DNA from: Arthrobacter globiformis
Lineage (GTDB): Bacteria; Actinomycetota; Actinomycetes; Actinomycetales; Micrococcaceae
Direction of reading: 5' to 3'
Assembly: GCF_030817195.1 (NCBI RefSeq)
Contig: NZ_JAUSYZ010000001.1
Coordinates: 1,860,001-1,924,000, forward strand
DNA: 64,000 nucleotides
Shown piece after piece: positions 15,518 to 24,138 of this stretch. A program made the position numbers and the translations under genes. The notes below the pieces were generated by a model, which made no database searches, was not told the origin of the DNA, and saw only the letters and a program-made list of their open reading frames with translations. Each line of letters opens with the position of its first letter. Position 1 is the stretch's first letter.

Positions 15518-16168
15518 ATGACTTTAGCCGACGCCTTTCCTGCCCCCGTTGTTCTGTGGTCCAAGCCTGAGGAAGCCAGGGCCGGCAAGCCACTGCTCGT
15601 CCTGCTGCACGGCTACGGCGCGAACGAGCAGGACCTCCTCAGCCTGGCTGACATGCTCCCGGACGACTTCGCCGTGGCATCGGTCCGCGCGCCCATCGCC
15701 ATGGGGCCGGGCTTTTCCTGGTTCCCGCTGACCGGCTCGATCGAATACTCCGTCGACGCCGTCAAGGCTGCGTCAGCGTACGTCCTGGACTGGCTGGACA
15801 CGGTCAAGGCCAACCACCCGTCCGTGACCCTTCTCGGGTTCTCGATGGGCATGGCCATGGCCACCACGCTGCTCCGGCAGCGGCCCGCTGACTTTGCCGC
15901 CGTCGTCGGCCTTTCAGGTTTTGTGGTCAATGCGGAGTCCGACGGCGAGTTCCGCGATGCAGAACTGGACGGATCGGTGCCGCTGTTCTGGGGCCGGGAC
16001 CAGCAGGACCCGGTCATCACGCCGGACAAGATCGAATACACGATGGGCTGGGTACGCAAGCACGTAAAGCTGACCAAGGTCCTCTACACCGGCATGTGGC
16101 ACGGCATCAATGCCCAGGAGGTCGGGCACGTGTCCGAGTTCCTCACCCACGAGGTGCTGAACAAGTAG
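15518..16168 (+). CDS. Alpha/beta hydrolase, phospholipase/carboxylesterase family
   Basis: 216-residue serine hydrolase of the compact carboxylesterase (EstB / acyl-protein-thioesterase-like) family. LLVLLHGYGANEQD is the oxyanion strand. The nucleophile Ser is near residue 109 in LLGFSMGMAMA, the Asp is in WGRDQQDPVI and the His in GMWHGI. It lacks a signal peptide and is likely cytoplasmic. ATG 15518 is used because TGGAG precedes it and the hydrolase fold begins shortly after; the longer frame is the shadow of the SGNH gene. Convergent with the S4 gene, 21 bases apart. Confidence 0.85.
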   Translation: MTLADAFPAPVVLWSKPEEARAGKPLLVLLHGYGANEQDLLSLADMLPDDFAVASVRAPIAMGPGFSWFPLTGSIEYSVDAVKAASAYVLDWLDTVKANHPSVTLLGFSMGMAMATTLLRQRPADFAAVVGLSGFVVNAESDGEFRDAELDGSVPLFWGRDQQDPVITPDKIEYTMGWVRKHVKLTKVLYTGMWHGINAQEVGHVSEFLTHEVLNK

Positions 16169-16189
16169 GCCCTCCTGCAGCAAAAGCTT

Positions 16190-16423
16190 TTACGCCTGGG
16201 GAGCGCTGACCCGGACGGTCTGGCCGTTCACCGTGACCGTGTCCCCGTTGTGAAGCTGCCGGCCGCGCCGGTCATCGATCTCACCGTTGACCTTGACCAG
16301 GCCGTTCTTGATCAGCTCCGTTGCCTCCACGCCGTCCTCCACGAGGTTGGCGAGCTTCAGGAGCTGGCCCAGGCGGATCATGGTGTCGCGGATGGGGATC
16401 TCTTCGATTTCCGGGTTGCTCAT
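16190..16423 (-). CDS. Small S4-domain RNA-binding protein
   Basis: 77-residue protein consisting almost entirely of an S4 RNA-binding domain of the YaaA/YbcJ-like type: IPIRDTMIRLGQLLKLANLV, then ELIKNGLVKVNGEIDDRRGRQL and GDTVTVNGQTVRV. Such proteins bind structured RNA, often rRNA or tRNA; the target here is unknown. Start ATG 16423 gives the family-typical short leader before IPIRD; an upstream ATG at 16465 would overlap the divergent transporter start at 16457. No strong ribosome-binding site is visible. Confidence 0.85.
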   Translation of the reverse strand: MSNPEIEEIPIRDTMIRLGQLLKLANLVEDGVEATELIKNGLVKVNGEIDDRRGRQLHNGDTVTVNGQTVRVSAPQA

Positions 16424-16456
16424 ACCAGTAATAATGCCTGACGTAAGGTGAAACGA

Positions 16457-17473
16457 ATGACCCATGCACCCCGGCTGCCCCTTGCCGTGGGCCTTCCGAT
16501 GGCTGTGGCCTCCGGGCTAGCCATCCCCGTCCAGGGGCGCATCAACGGGGCCCTTGGTGCCCGCCTCGGGGACGGGATAGCCGCCGCCGTCGTCAGTTTC
16601 AGCACCGGGCTGATCGTGATGGTCATCGTGTCCCTGCTGGCTCCGCACGGGCGCGCCGGTCTCGCCCAAATCCTGCCTGCCCTGCGGGAACGCCGCTTCC
16701 CCCCGTACTATGCGCTGGCAGGCGGCATCGGCGCCTTCTTCGTCTTCGCGCAGTCCTTCACGGTGGGGCTACTGGGCATCGCCCTCTTCACCGTGGCAAC
16801 CGTCACCGGGCAGACACTCAGCGGCCTGCTCGTGGACCGCCTCGGCATCGGGCCGGCCGGCAAGAAGTCCGTGACCGGCATCCGCGTCATCGGCTGCATC
16901 CTCACCATCGCGGCCGTCTCCTGGGCGGTGTCACCCCGGTTCGCCGGCGGCGGAGCGGCCGCTGCAGGCGCCGCCGGCACTGCGGCAGCCGGCGGGGCGG
17001 CGGCCGACCCCACGGCGCTCGTGCTGCCGATCATCCTGCCGGTTCTCGCCGGGTTCCTGATGAGCTTCCAGCAGGCCATGAACGGCACCGCCACCGTGCA
17101 CTACGGAACCCCGATCGCGGCCACCCTGGTGAACTTCATCGCAGGCACCTGCGTGCTGTGGGTTGCCTGGTCCATCAAGGTGGCCGTTGCCGGGCCGGCC
17201 AATCCGCTGCCCGGGGAGTGGTGGTACTACCTCGGCGGGCCCATGGGCTGCGTCTTCATCGGCCTCGGCGCGCTGCTGGTCCGCAGCCTCGGCGTGCTGG
17301 TGACCGGGCTGGGAATGATCGCCGGGCAGCTCCTGGGGTCGCTCGGCCTGGACCTGCTGGTGCCCACGCCGGGCACCGTGGTGGAGGTGGCCACGGTTCT
17401 GGGGACCCTGCTGACCCTCGCGTCCATCGTCGTGGCCACCCTGCCCTGGCCGCGGGGCGCCTTCCGGAGGTGA
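16457..17473 (+). CDS. DMT-family transporter (DUF606/YdcZ type)
   Basis: 338-residue membrane protein with about ten helices arranged as two DUF606 repeats: first PMAVASGLAIPVQGRINGAL, second ILPVLAGFLMSFQQAMNGTA. Both halves share the (Q)xxxNGxL-like signature of the YdcZ group in the drug/metabolite transporter superfamily. Cargo is unknown. A Gly/Ala-only linker (about residues 165-185) joins the halves. AAGGTG at 16445-16450 precedes ATG 16457. It is divergent from the S4 gene with about 30 bases between starts. Its last codons are part of a 20-bp-period direct repeat. Confidence 0.82.
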   Translation: MTHAPRLPLAVGLPMAVASGLAIPVQGRINGALGARLGDGIAAAVVSFSTGLIVMVIVSLLAPHGRAGLAQILPALRERRFPPYYALAGGIGAFFVFAQSFTVGLLGIALFTVATVTGQTLSGLLVDRLGIGPAGKKSVTGIRVIGCILTIAAVSWAVSPRFAGGGAAAAGAAGTAAAGGAAADPTALVLPIILPVLAGFLMSFQQAMNGTATVHYGTPIAATLVNFIAGTCVLWVAWSIKVAVAGPANPLPGEWWYYLGGPMGCVFIGLGALLVRSLGVLVTGLGMIAGQLLGSLGLDLLVPTPGTVVEVATVLGTLLTLASIVVATLPWPRGAFRR

Positions 17474-17498
17474 GCGCCGCTTTCCGGAGGTGAGCGCC
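17462..17498. repeat. 17-bp direct repeat spanning transporter stop
   Basis: TTCCGGAGGTGAGCGCC occurs at 17462-17478 and again at 17482-17498. The first copy contains the last codons and TGA stop of the DMT transporter; the second is non-coding. It looks like a local duplication. Confidence 0.6.
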
Positions 17499-17664
17499 TT
17501 CCCCAGATGTGGGCGCGCGTTCCGTAGGCAGCTCCCGGTAGGCTAGGACTCGCAGCTTCCTGCACAGTTTTCCCTTTCACACGCCCCCGCCCGGCATCCA
17601 GCCGCGGTCAGGGCCAGAGACACCGCGGACCGCACCCAGCGGCCCTGTAGAAATTGGAGTTCCC

Positions 17665-19050
17665 ATGGCAGCAAAATCCGTCCTCGACCAGGTCATTTCC
17701 CTTTCCAAGCGGAGAGGTTTCGTTTTCCAGGCCGGCGAGATCTACGGAGGCTCGCGTTCCGCTTGGGACTACGGACCCCTCGGTGCCGAGCTGAAGGAAA
17801 ACATCAAGCGCCAGTGGTGGCAGTCAGTGGTGCGCGGCCGCGAGGACGTGGTGGGCCTGGACTCCTCAGTGATCCTGCCCCGCCAGGTATGGGAAGCCTC
17901 CGGCCACGTCGAGGTCTTCTCCGATCCCCTCGTCGAATGCCTCTCCTGCCACAAGCGCTACCGTGCCGACCACCTCGAAGAGGAATACGAGGAGAAGAAG
18001 GGCCGCCCCGCCGAGAACGGCCTCAAGGACATTGCCTGCGCCAACTGCGGAACCCGCGGCGAATGGACCGAGCCGCAGGAATTCTCCGGCCTCCTGAAGA
18101 CCTTCCTGGGCCCGGTGGCCAGCGACGAGGGCCTGCACTACCTGCGCCCCGAAACCGCCCAGGGCATCTTCGTGAACTTCAGCAATGTGCTCACCACCTC
18201 CCGGAAGAAGCCGCCCTTCGGCATCGGCCAGATCGGCAAGTCCTTCCGCAACGAGATCACCCCGGGCAACTTCATCTTCCGCACCCGTGAGTTCGAGCAG
18301 ATGGAGATGGAATTCTTCGTCGAGCCGGGAACGGACGAAGAGTGGCACGAGTACTGGATGAAGGAGCGCATGGCCTGGTACACCGGCCTGGGCATCCGCG
18401 AGGAGAACCTGCGCTTCTTCGAGCACCCGCAGGACAAGCTCAGCCACTACTCCAAGGGCACCACGGACATCGAGTACCGCTTCGGTTTCCAGGGCTCCGA
18501 GTGGGGCGAGCTCGAAGGCATCGCCAACCGCACGGACTTCGACCTTTCCACGCACGCCAAGGCCTCCGGAACGGACCTCAGCTACTTCAACCAGGCCACC
18601 AACGAGCGGTACACGCCGTACGTGATTGAGCCCGCCGCCGGCCTGACCCGGTCCTTCATGGCCTTCCTCATCGACGCCTACACCGAGGACGAGGCCCCGA
18701 ACGCCAAGGGCGGCGTGGACGTCCGCACCGTGCTCAAGCTTGACCCGCGGCTCGCGCCGGTCAAGGCCGCGGTGCTGCCGCTGAGCCGCAACGAGGACCT
18801 CTCCCCGAAGGCCAAGGACCTGGGCACCCAGCTGCGCAAGAACTGGAACATCGACTTCGACGACGCCGGCGCCATCGGCCGCCGTTACCGCCGCCAGGAC
18901 GAGATCGGTACCCCGTTCTGCATCACGGTTGACTTCGACACGCTTGAGGACCAGGCGGTCACCATCCGTGAACGCGACACCATGAGCCAGGAACGCGTGT
19001 CCCTGGACAAGGTGGAGGGCTACCTGGCCGCACGGCTGATCGGCGCCTAG
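17665..19050 (+). CDS. glyS: Glycyl-tRNA synthetase (homodimeric type)
   Basis: 461-residue class II aminoacyl-tRNA synthetase that charges tRNA-Gly in the cytoplasm; the single-chain alpha2 form. The N-terminal signature GEIYGGSRSAWDYGPLG is followed by a Cys-x2-Cys pair (CLSCHKRY) and a second pair (CANCGTRG) that can bind zinc. Motif 2 is GKSFRNEITPGNFIFRTREF and RPETAQGIFVNF lies before it; motif 3 is near PAAGLTRSFMAFL. Length is normal. It begins with ATG after a 190-base leader. A GNAT gene follows 2 bases after the stop, indicating co-transcription. No T-box was recognised in the leader. Confidence 0.95.
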   Translation: MAAKSVLDQVISLSKRRGFVFQAGEIYGGSRSAWDYGPLGAELKENIKRQWWQSVVRGREDVVGLDSSVILPRQVWEASGHVEVFSDPLVECLSCHKRYRADHLEEEYEEKKGRPAENGLKDIACANCGTRGEWTEPQEFSGLLKTFLGPVASDEGLHYLRPETAQGIFVNFSNVLTTSRKKPPFGIGQIGKSFRNEITPGNFIFRTREFEQMEMEFFVEPGTDEEWHEYWMKERMAWYTGLGIREENLRFFEHPQDKLSHYSKGTTDIEYRFGFQGSEWGELEGIANRTDFDLSTHAKASGTDLSYFNQATNERYTPYVIEPAAGLTRSFMAFLIDAYTEDEAPNAKGGVDVRTVLKLDPRLAPVKAAVLPLSRNEDLSPKAKDLGTQLRKNWNIDFDDAGAIGRRYRRQDEIGTPFCITVDFDTLEDQAVTIRERDTMSQERVSLDKVEGYLAARLIGA

Positions 19051-19052
19051 CC

Positions 19053-20015
19053 GTGGCGATCCAATACCGCGAATGGCGCGAGGGCGACGACCTCGCGCTG
19101 CTGGAGATCTGGGGCGACCCGGAAACCGACCAGGCGGGGCAGTTCCGCGGCACCCTCGCGCCCTCCGGCAACGCGCCGTGGCGGCGCTGCATCGTGGCCG
19201 AGGACGTCGTCGACGGTGTGGCCATCCCGGTTGCCGCCGGCGTGGTCCACGAGGCCAGCCTGCACCCGGAGCGGCTCTGGGTATATGTCGAAGTCGCCCG
19301 GGACCACCGCCGGGCCGGGATCGGCTCCACGCTGCTCATGATGCTGCGCCGCGAGGCGGAGGGATCGCCGTCGGGCGTTACCCGGCTGCGCTGCAAGGTG
19401 GAGCCGGGCACCACCGGCGCCGCCTTCGCAGAGGCGGCGGGCCTCACCCCGATCCAGCACACCCGGCTCGTCGTGGTGGAGCCGGCGGCCTTGAAGCTGC
19501 CCGTCTTCGGTGACGGTTCAGAGGAAGCGGCGTCGGAACGCATCGAGGACCTGGCCACCGGGTCGGTGGAGCTTTCCGACGTCGTGGGCCGGTACTACTC
19601 GTCCGTCCACGGCTGGGACAGCCCGGGCGAACTGGGCATCGGCACCGTGCAGCGGCTGTTCCTGGACGAGCTCAGCGGCGCGCACGGCGCGATCGTGCTG
19701 CGCGCCCCGAAAGCCAGCGCCTTCGGGTCCGGCGTGCCGGCAAGCCGCAAGGGCAAGATCCAGGCCTTCGCGATCAGCTATGCCCAGGGCAACTCTGATC
19801 ACCCGTCCGATGTGTTCCTCGGCCACGAGCCGGAGCTGGACGCCGATGAGGCAGAGGCCGCCGTCCGTGACCTGCTGGCCCTCATCGCGTACCAGTACCC
19901 GGTGCTCATGGAAGTGGACGATTCAATGGAAGCGCTCCGCGCCGTCGTCGGGCCGCTGATGGAAGCGGGCAAGGCCCGCCGGCAGGGCTCCGAGACGTTC
20001 GTCGTCTCCGACTGA
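19053..20015 (+). CDS. GNAT-family N-acetyltransferase
   Basis: 320-residue protein with a GNAT fold in the N-terminal half: WVYVEVARDHRRAGIGSTLLMML is motif A (the R/Q-x2-G-x-G/A acetyl-CoA loop, RRAGIG) near residue 90. The C-terminal half (from about residue 170) could be a second, degenerate GNAT-like domain ending in a Glu/Asp-rich helix. Substrate unknown. GTG 19053 is used: it lies 2 bases after the glyS stop, so translation is probably coupled. It is convergent with the acyltransferase gene across a large palindrome. Confidence 0.8.
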   Translation: MAIQYREWREGDDLALLEIWGDPETDQAGQFRGTLAPSGNAPWRRCIVAEDVVDGVAIPVAAGVVHEASLHPERLWVYVEVARDHRRAGIGSTLLMMLRREAEGSPSGVTRLRCKVEPGTTGAAFAEAAGLTPIQHTRLVVVEPAALKLPVFGDGSEEAASERIEDLATGSVELSDVVGRYYSSVHGWDSPGELGIGTVQRLFLDELSGAHGAIVLRAPKASAFGSGVPASRKGKIQAFAISYAQGNSDHPSDVFLGHEPELDADEAEAAVRDLLALIAYQYPVLMEVDDSMEALRAVVGPLMEAGKARRQGSETFVVSD

Positions 20016-20037
20016 TCCATCTATGTAACTGACCCAT

Positions 20038-20093
20038 CTGTGTAGCAGCACAGGGCGTTCCCAGGCCTGGGAATGCCCTGTGCTGCTACACAG
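20038..20093. terminator. 28-bp-armed palindrome between convergent genes
   Basis: The arms 20038-20065 and 20066-20093 pair across all 28 bases with a single G/T-type mismatch and no loop. It separates the plus-strand GNAT gene from the minus-strand acyltransferase, whose stop codon (20086-20088) lies in the right arm. It would fold in either transcript and probably acts as a bidirectional terminator, although it lacks a T-run. Confidence 0.65.
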
Positions 20094-20928
20094 TTGGGTG
20101 CTCCGTTCGGGAAGTGCGACGGCGGTCCCTCGCCAGATCGGCCGCATCGAGCCTTTGGCGTTCCGCCTCGGAGATGGCGCCGCCGCCGAGGTCCGCCGGC
20201 ATCCACCAGTCACCCGGCCGCACCGCCACGGGAAAGCCGGCGATTGCGGCGTCGATGCCTGCCTGAAGGGTCCTGCGGAGCCGCGCCGTTTCAGCCTCTG
20301 CGTCGATCCCCGGGGCCAGATGCACCGGCTCGCCGACATGCACCCGGACCGGCGCGCGCCAGACGCGGTGGAGGGGAAGGCCGTTGCCACGGGTCAGGAT
20401 CCGGTGGGCACCCCAGACGGAGACCGGAATAAGAGGCACGCCCGCCTCGGCTGCCATCCGCACGGCCCCCGTTTTGCATTCGCGGACCTTGAAGCTGCGG
20501 CTCACGCCGGCTTCGGGCATGACGGCCAGGTATTCGCCGGCGCGGAGCCTGGCCACGGCGTCGTCGTAGGCCGCAGTTCCCGAACCGTGGGGCACCACCA
20601 CCTGGCCCGCTGCGCTGATGAAAGGACCCGCCAGCCAGTGGTCCGCGGCTCCCTGGTGGATCATGAACCGCAGCTGCCCGCGGTTGTGCCGCCACAACAC
20701 CAGCTCGGCAGCGGCGAAGTCCAGATAGCCGAAATGGGTGATGGCGACGACGGCACCCCGGCCCGGCAACACCGCCCTCGCAGCCTTGTCGCCACTTCGT
20801 GCTTTTTCGCCGGGCAGGTTTTGCTGCCCGGTCACGATCAGGCGGATCCGGAACAGCCACCGCAGGAACAGCCCGGCCCGGACGAGGAGGCGGTAGAAGC
20901 GGTCGCTGGCGGCTGGGGTCCAGGGCAT
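20086..20928 (-). CDS. Lysophospholipid acyltransferase (PlsC-like)
   Basis: 280-residue membrane-associated acyltransferase of the 1-acyl-glycerol-3-phosphate acyltransferase superfamily, which transfers an acyl chain to a lysophospholipid or related acceptor. The catalytic HX4D box is THFGYLDFAAAEL near residue 86; MPEAGVSRSFKVRECKTGAVRMA holds the second and third family blocks, and GVPLIPVSVWG the fourth. An N-terminal basic/hydrophobic segment probably contacts the membrane. It follows a DUF1295 gene and an alpha/beta hydrolase on the same strand; together they suggest lipid modification, though that is inference. Confidence 0.85.
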   Translation of the reverse strand: MPWTPAASDRFYRLLVRAGLFLRWLFRIRLIVTGQQNLPGEKARSGDKAARAVLPGRGAVVAITHFGYLDFAAAELVLWRHNRGQLRFMIHQGAADHWLAGPFISAAGQVVVPHGSGTAAYDDAVARLRAGEYLAVMPEAGVSRSFKVRECKTGAVRMAAEAGVPLIPVSVWGAHRILTRGNGLPLHRVWRAPVRVHVGEPVHLAPGIDAEAETARLRRTLQAGIDAAIAGFPVAVRPGDWWMPADLGGGAISEAERQRLDAADLARDRRRTSRTEHPTV

Positions 20929-20945
20929 ACGGTGCTCGGAGGCCT

Positions 20946-21746
20946 TCAGTGCCGCCGCGGCGGCCAGGGGATAAAGCCGCTGGTGGACTGCACGTATTCA
21001 CGGTAGCCGGGGCGGCCGGACATGGCCTTCTCTGCGAGCGGCTTCCCGGTCTTGGCGGCCAGCGTCCAGATCATCAGGGCAGGGGAGAAGACGGTCAGCA
21101 CGCCGGGCCAGGACTCCGCCGCGACGAGGAAAAGGCCGGCCCAGACGGCGGCGTCGCCGAAGTAGTTGGGGTGCCGCGTGTAGCGCCACAGCCCGGTGTT
21201 CAGCACGGTTCCCCTTCGGGCCGGATCGCTCTTGAACTGCTCCAGCTGCCGGTCGCCCACGGACTCAAAGATGAACCCGGTCAGCCAAGCTGCCGAACCC
21301 GCCATGGCAAGAGGACCCAGCGGACCAGTGGCGAACATGCCCACCTGGAGGGTCAGCGAGACGAAGAACATCACCAAGCCCTGGGGCAGGTAGACGCGGC
21401 GGAGGGCGTAGGCGTTCCGGGAGCCGCGTGCTCCTTGGAGCAGCGCCACGTAGCGGGGGTCCTCATGTCCGCCGCGCGCCCGGCGGCCGATGTGCGTGCC
21501 AAGCCGGATCCCCCAGATGCCCGTCAGAACCAGCAGGAGCACCCGCCTGCCGCCGTCGCCTTCCCCGGCTGCGAGGACAAAGGAGATCACCGCGACGACG
21601 ACAAAACCGGGACCCCACGCCACGTCCATCACCGAGTGCCGTGCTTGGCCGACGGCCACGGCATAGGTGACGGCGAGCACCAGCACCACGCCCAGCGCCG
21701 TCCATGGCAGGCTGGCAACGAACGCCTCCAGCGGAAACGGGCTCAT
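20946..21746 (-). CDS. DUF1295 family membrane protein (steroid-reductase/ICMT-like)
   Basis: 266-residue protein with about seven membrane helices and the C-terminal signature GLWRYTRHPNYFGDAAVWAGLF, followed by PGYREYVQSTSGFIPWPP. This is the DUF1295 group related to steroid 5-alpha-reductases and isoprenylcysteine methyltransferases, which bind NADPH or S-adenosylmethionine at the membrane. The bacterial substrate is unknown. It lies 17 bases before the acyltransferase start and 19 bases after the hydrolase stop, so the three minus-strand genes form one operon. Confidence 0.83.
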   Translation of the reverse strand: MSPFPLEAFVASLPWTALGVVLVLAVTYAVAVGQARHSVMDVAWGPGFVVVAVISFVLAAGEGDGGRRVLLLVLTGIWGIRLGTHIGRRARGGHEDPRYVALLQGARGSRNAYALRRVYLPQGLVMFFVSLTLQVGMFATGPLGPLAMAGSAAWLTGFIFESVGDRQLEQFKSDPARRGTVLNTGLWRYTRHPNYFGDAAVWAGLFLVAAESWPGVLTVFSPALMIWTLAAKTGKPLAEKAMSGRPGYREYVQSTSGFIPWPPRRH

Positions 21747-21765
21747 GACAGTGGTCGCCGACTTC

Positions 21766-22527
21766 CTAGAGGACCAGCGGCAGTGCCTCGCCGGACGGGG
21801 GAATCACCCTGTCCAGGGCTGCGGCGGACGCGGAGGGCCCTGCCCCGGGAACTCCGGTCCGTTCCATGAAGGCCTTCATCAGGAACCCGGTGGCCAGCCT
21901 GTGCCACAGCCGGAGCCGCCGGAACATGAAGTGCCCCGCCCCGCGGAGCGAGACGTACCGCAGCTCCGCCGCTCCCGGTGCCGCCCGCCGAGCGAACCGC
22001 AGTGAGGCCGACGGGCTCGTCCACCGGTCCTCGTTCCCGTGAACGATCAGGACTTTCCGTCCTGCGACTGCGGACGCGGGAGTGACATCATTGAGCCACG
22101 GAGCCAGCGCCACCACGGCGTCCACGTTCGGTTCGTCCGCGGCGCAGACCGCGGTGAGGCCGCCCATCGAATGCCCCAGCAGGTAGATGGGCACGCCGGG
22201 GTGCTCCGCGCGGATCCTTGCCAGCGCCCAGCGCGCATCCTTCAGCGGGGTCATGTCCTCGCCGTTCCAGCCGCGCACGCTGTTCCGCAGGATCCACACT
22301 GCCAGGCCGTGTTTCCGGCCGGCGGCGTGCAGGTGGCGGGCGAACGGCACCATCCGCGCAGGGCTCAGGTGCCGGGCCTGGACCGGCTCGAAGCTGTGCG
22401 ACTTGCCGCCGTGCAGGACCAAGGCCACGCCGCGGGTAGGACCGGACGGGGCCAGAACCGTCAGCACCGCTTCGTGGTCAGTTCGGCGTTGGCTCACTGC
22501 TGCATCCTCCGACACTTCGTCGTTCAT
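21766..22527 (-). CDS. Alpha/beta hydrolase (serine aminopeptidase S33-like)
   Basis: 253-residue hydrolase. GVALVLHGGKSHS carries the oxyanion region, IYLLGHSMGGLTAV the nucleophile Ser (about residue 140), LIVHGNEDRWTS the Asp and RGAGHFMFRR the His, giving a complete triad. There is no signal peptide. Its place at the head of the DUF1295-acyltransferase operon hints at an acylglycerol or ester substrate, but nothing in the sequence fixes this. It is divergent from the YibE/F gene with 53 bases between starts. Confidence 0.82.
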   Translation of the reverse strand: MNDEVSEDAAVSQRRTDHEAVLTVLAPSGPTRGVALVLHGGKSHSFEPVQARHLSPARMVPFARHLHAAGRKHGLAVWILRNSVRGWNGEDMTPLKDARWALARIRAEHPGVPIYLLGHSMGGLTAVCAADEPNVDAVVALAPWLNDVTPASAVAGRKVLIVHGNEDRWTSPSASLRFARRAAPGAAELRYVSLRGAGHFMFRRLRLWHRLATGFLMKAFMERTGVPGAGPSASAAALDRVIPPSGEALPLVL

Positions 22528-22580
22528 TTACCAACCCTATGGCGGCCGCCGTAGAGTTCAAGCATGAGGTTTAACTGCTG

Positions 22581-24038
22581 ATGGGTGCAGGTCACTCCCA
22601 CGGTCATACCGGCCATTCGGAGCCAACCGCTGAAGCGATGGCTGCCCGCAGGAAAGCAAACAGGATTCTGGCTGCGGTGCTGGTCCCGCTGACCCTGCTG
22701 ACCCTCGCGGCCATGGCGGCACTCTGGCCCTCGGGCAGCAAGGAGGGCCTGACCCTGGCCAACCCGTACGCCGCAGCTCCGGGTGTCACCTTCGACACAG
22801 GACGAATCCAGCGGGTGGTCACCGAGAGCTGCACGCAGGCGCCAGCCGGAGAAAACACAGCAACAAACTCCACAGCCCAAGGCAACACAGATGGCGGCTC
22901 GCAGTGCACCTTCGCGTTCACCGAGCCGGACAAGGGCGGCAACCCGGTCAAGGTGGTGATCAATCCTGACATCGCCAAGTCGCACGGGGTGAAGGTGGGC
23001 GACAACATCCGCTACCTGAACCTGTCCAACGCCCAGGCAGCGGTCACCGGCGCCGATGCCCCGGCGGCCCAGGGGTCGCCGTCGTACATTTTTGTGGACT
23101 TCGTCCGCACCATGCCGATTATCCTGCTGGCCATCCTCTACGCCGTCGTGGTGGTGGCCGTGGCGCGCTGGCGCGGGCTGCGCGCCCTGATCGGCCTCGT
23201 GGGCGCCTATTTTGTGCTGGGCAGCTTCATGCTTCCTGGCCTCGTGGAGGGCAAGCCGCCGCTCCTGCTGGCCCTCGTCGGCTCCACGGTGATCATGATC
23301 GGGGTGCTGTACTTCGCGCACGGCTTCTCGGCGCGGACCTCGACGGCGCTGCTGGGCACCATTTTCGGGCTGGGCATCACCGCGCTGCTCGCGGCCTGGG
23401 CCACCGACGCGGCGAACCTCGCAGGCGTGGGAAGCCACGACGCCGCCACGCTCGTGAACATCTCGGACAACATCTCCATTTCCGGCATCATCCTGTGCGG
23501 CCTCATCATCTCCGGGCTCGGCGTGCTGAACGACGTCACCATCACGCAGTCCTCCGCGGTGTGGGAACTGTATGAACTCGCGCCCAACACGAGCGCCCGC
23601 AAGCTGTTCTCCTCGGCCATGCGGATCGGCCGCGACCACATCGCCTCCACCGTGTACACCATTGCGTTCGCCTACGCCGGCGCCGCCCTGCCCATCCTCA
23701 TCATCGTGATGCTCTACAACCGTCCGCTGGGGGAAGCGCTCACCAGCGCCGAACTGTCCGAGGAAGTCATCCGCACGCTGGTCGGCTCCATCGGGCTGGT
23801 CCTGGCGATTCCGGTCACCACCCTGATCGCCGTGCTGGTGGTCAAGGCCACGGGAGTCCGGGGTGCTGGTCTGCCTGAGCAGCAGCCGCGGGGGAGGACG
23901 GCCATAACCGCCGACGACGTCGACGACACCGGCGCGCTCGCGGCCGCCGCCGCGGTGGCTGGCCGGGAAAACGCCGACGCCGACGCTGACTCGCCGCCGC
24001 CGACCCGGCGCGGACGGCGTGCCGCCCAGCGGGAATAG
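22581..24038 (+). CDS. YibE/F-like family membrane protein
   Basis: 485-residue integral membrane protein of the YibE/F family. It has a His-rich N-terminal tip (GAGHSHGHTGHS), one helix near residue 30, an extracytoplasmic domain (about residues 55-165), then a seven- to eight-helix core with the family-typical DVTITQSSAVWEL segment. A Glu/Asp- and Ala-rich cytoplasmic tail ends in basic residues. Function is unestablished; the core resembles a transporter or permease. The His-rich tip could bind metal (inference). ATG 22581 has no good ribosome-binding site. Confidence 0.85.
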   Translation: MGAGHSHGHTGHSEPTAEAMAARRKANRILAAVLVPLTLLTLAAMAALWPSGSKEGLTLANPYAAAPGVTFDTGRIQRVVTESCTQAPAGENTATNSTAQGNTDGGSQCTFAFTEPDKGGNPVKVVINPDIAKSHGVKVGDNIRYLNLSNAQAAVTGADAPAAQGSPSYIFVDFVRTMPIILLAILYAVVVVAVARWRGLRALIGLVGAYFVLGSFMLPGLVEGKPPLLLALVGSTVIMIGVLYFAHGFSARTSTALLGTIFGLGITALLAAWATDAANLAGVGSHDAATLVNISDNISISGIILCGLIISGLGVLNDVTITQSSAVWELYELAPNTSARKLFSSAMRIGRDHIASTVYTIAFAYAGAALPILIIVMLYNRPLGEALTSAELSEEVIRTLVGSIGLVLAIPVTTLIAVLVVKATGVRGAGLPEQQPRGRTAITADDVDDTGALAAAAAVAGRENADADADSPPPTRRGRRAAQRE

Positions 24039-24087
24039 ATGCGGCGGTATGAGATGCAGCGGGATTGAGCGCCGCCGCCGGCATCCT

Positions 24088-24126
24088 GACGATTTGCCGG
24101 CTTTGAGACGATTTGCCCGGCTTTGA
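24088..24126. repeat. Tandem 19/20-bp repeat upstream of dusB
   Basis: Two adjacent copies of GACGATTTGCC(C)GGCTTTGA at 24088-24106 and 24107-24126, the second with one extra C, end 12 bases before the dusB start. They lie where a promoter or leader would be; duplication by slippage is likely. Confidence 0.6.
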
Positions 24127-24138
24127 GACAATGGACGG

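Noticed and set aside
17474..17664. T-box leader for glyS
   Set aside because: No T-box sequence, specifier loop or terminator was seen; known actinobacterial T-boxes mostly sit before ileS.
24088..24126. CRISPR-like repeat
   Set aside because: Two adjacent units with no spacer and no cas genes nearby.
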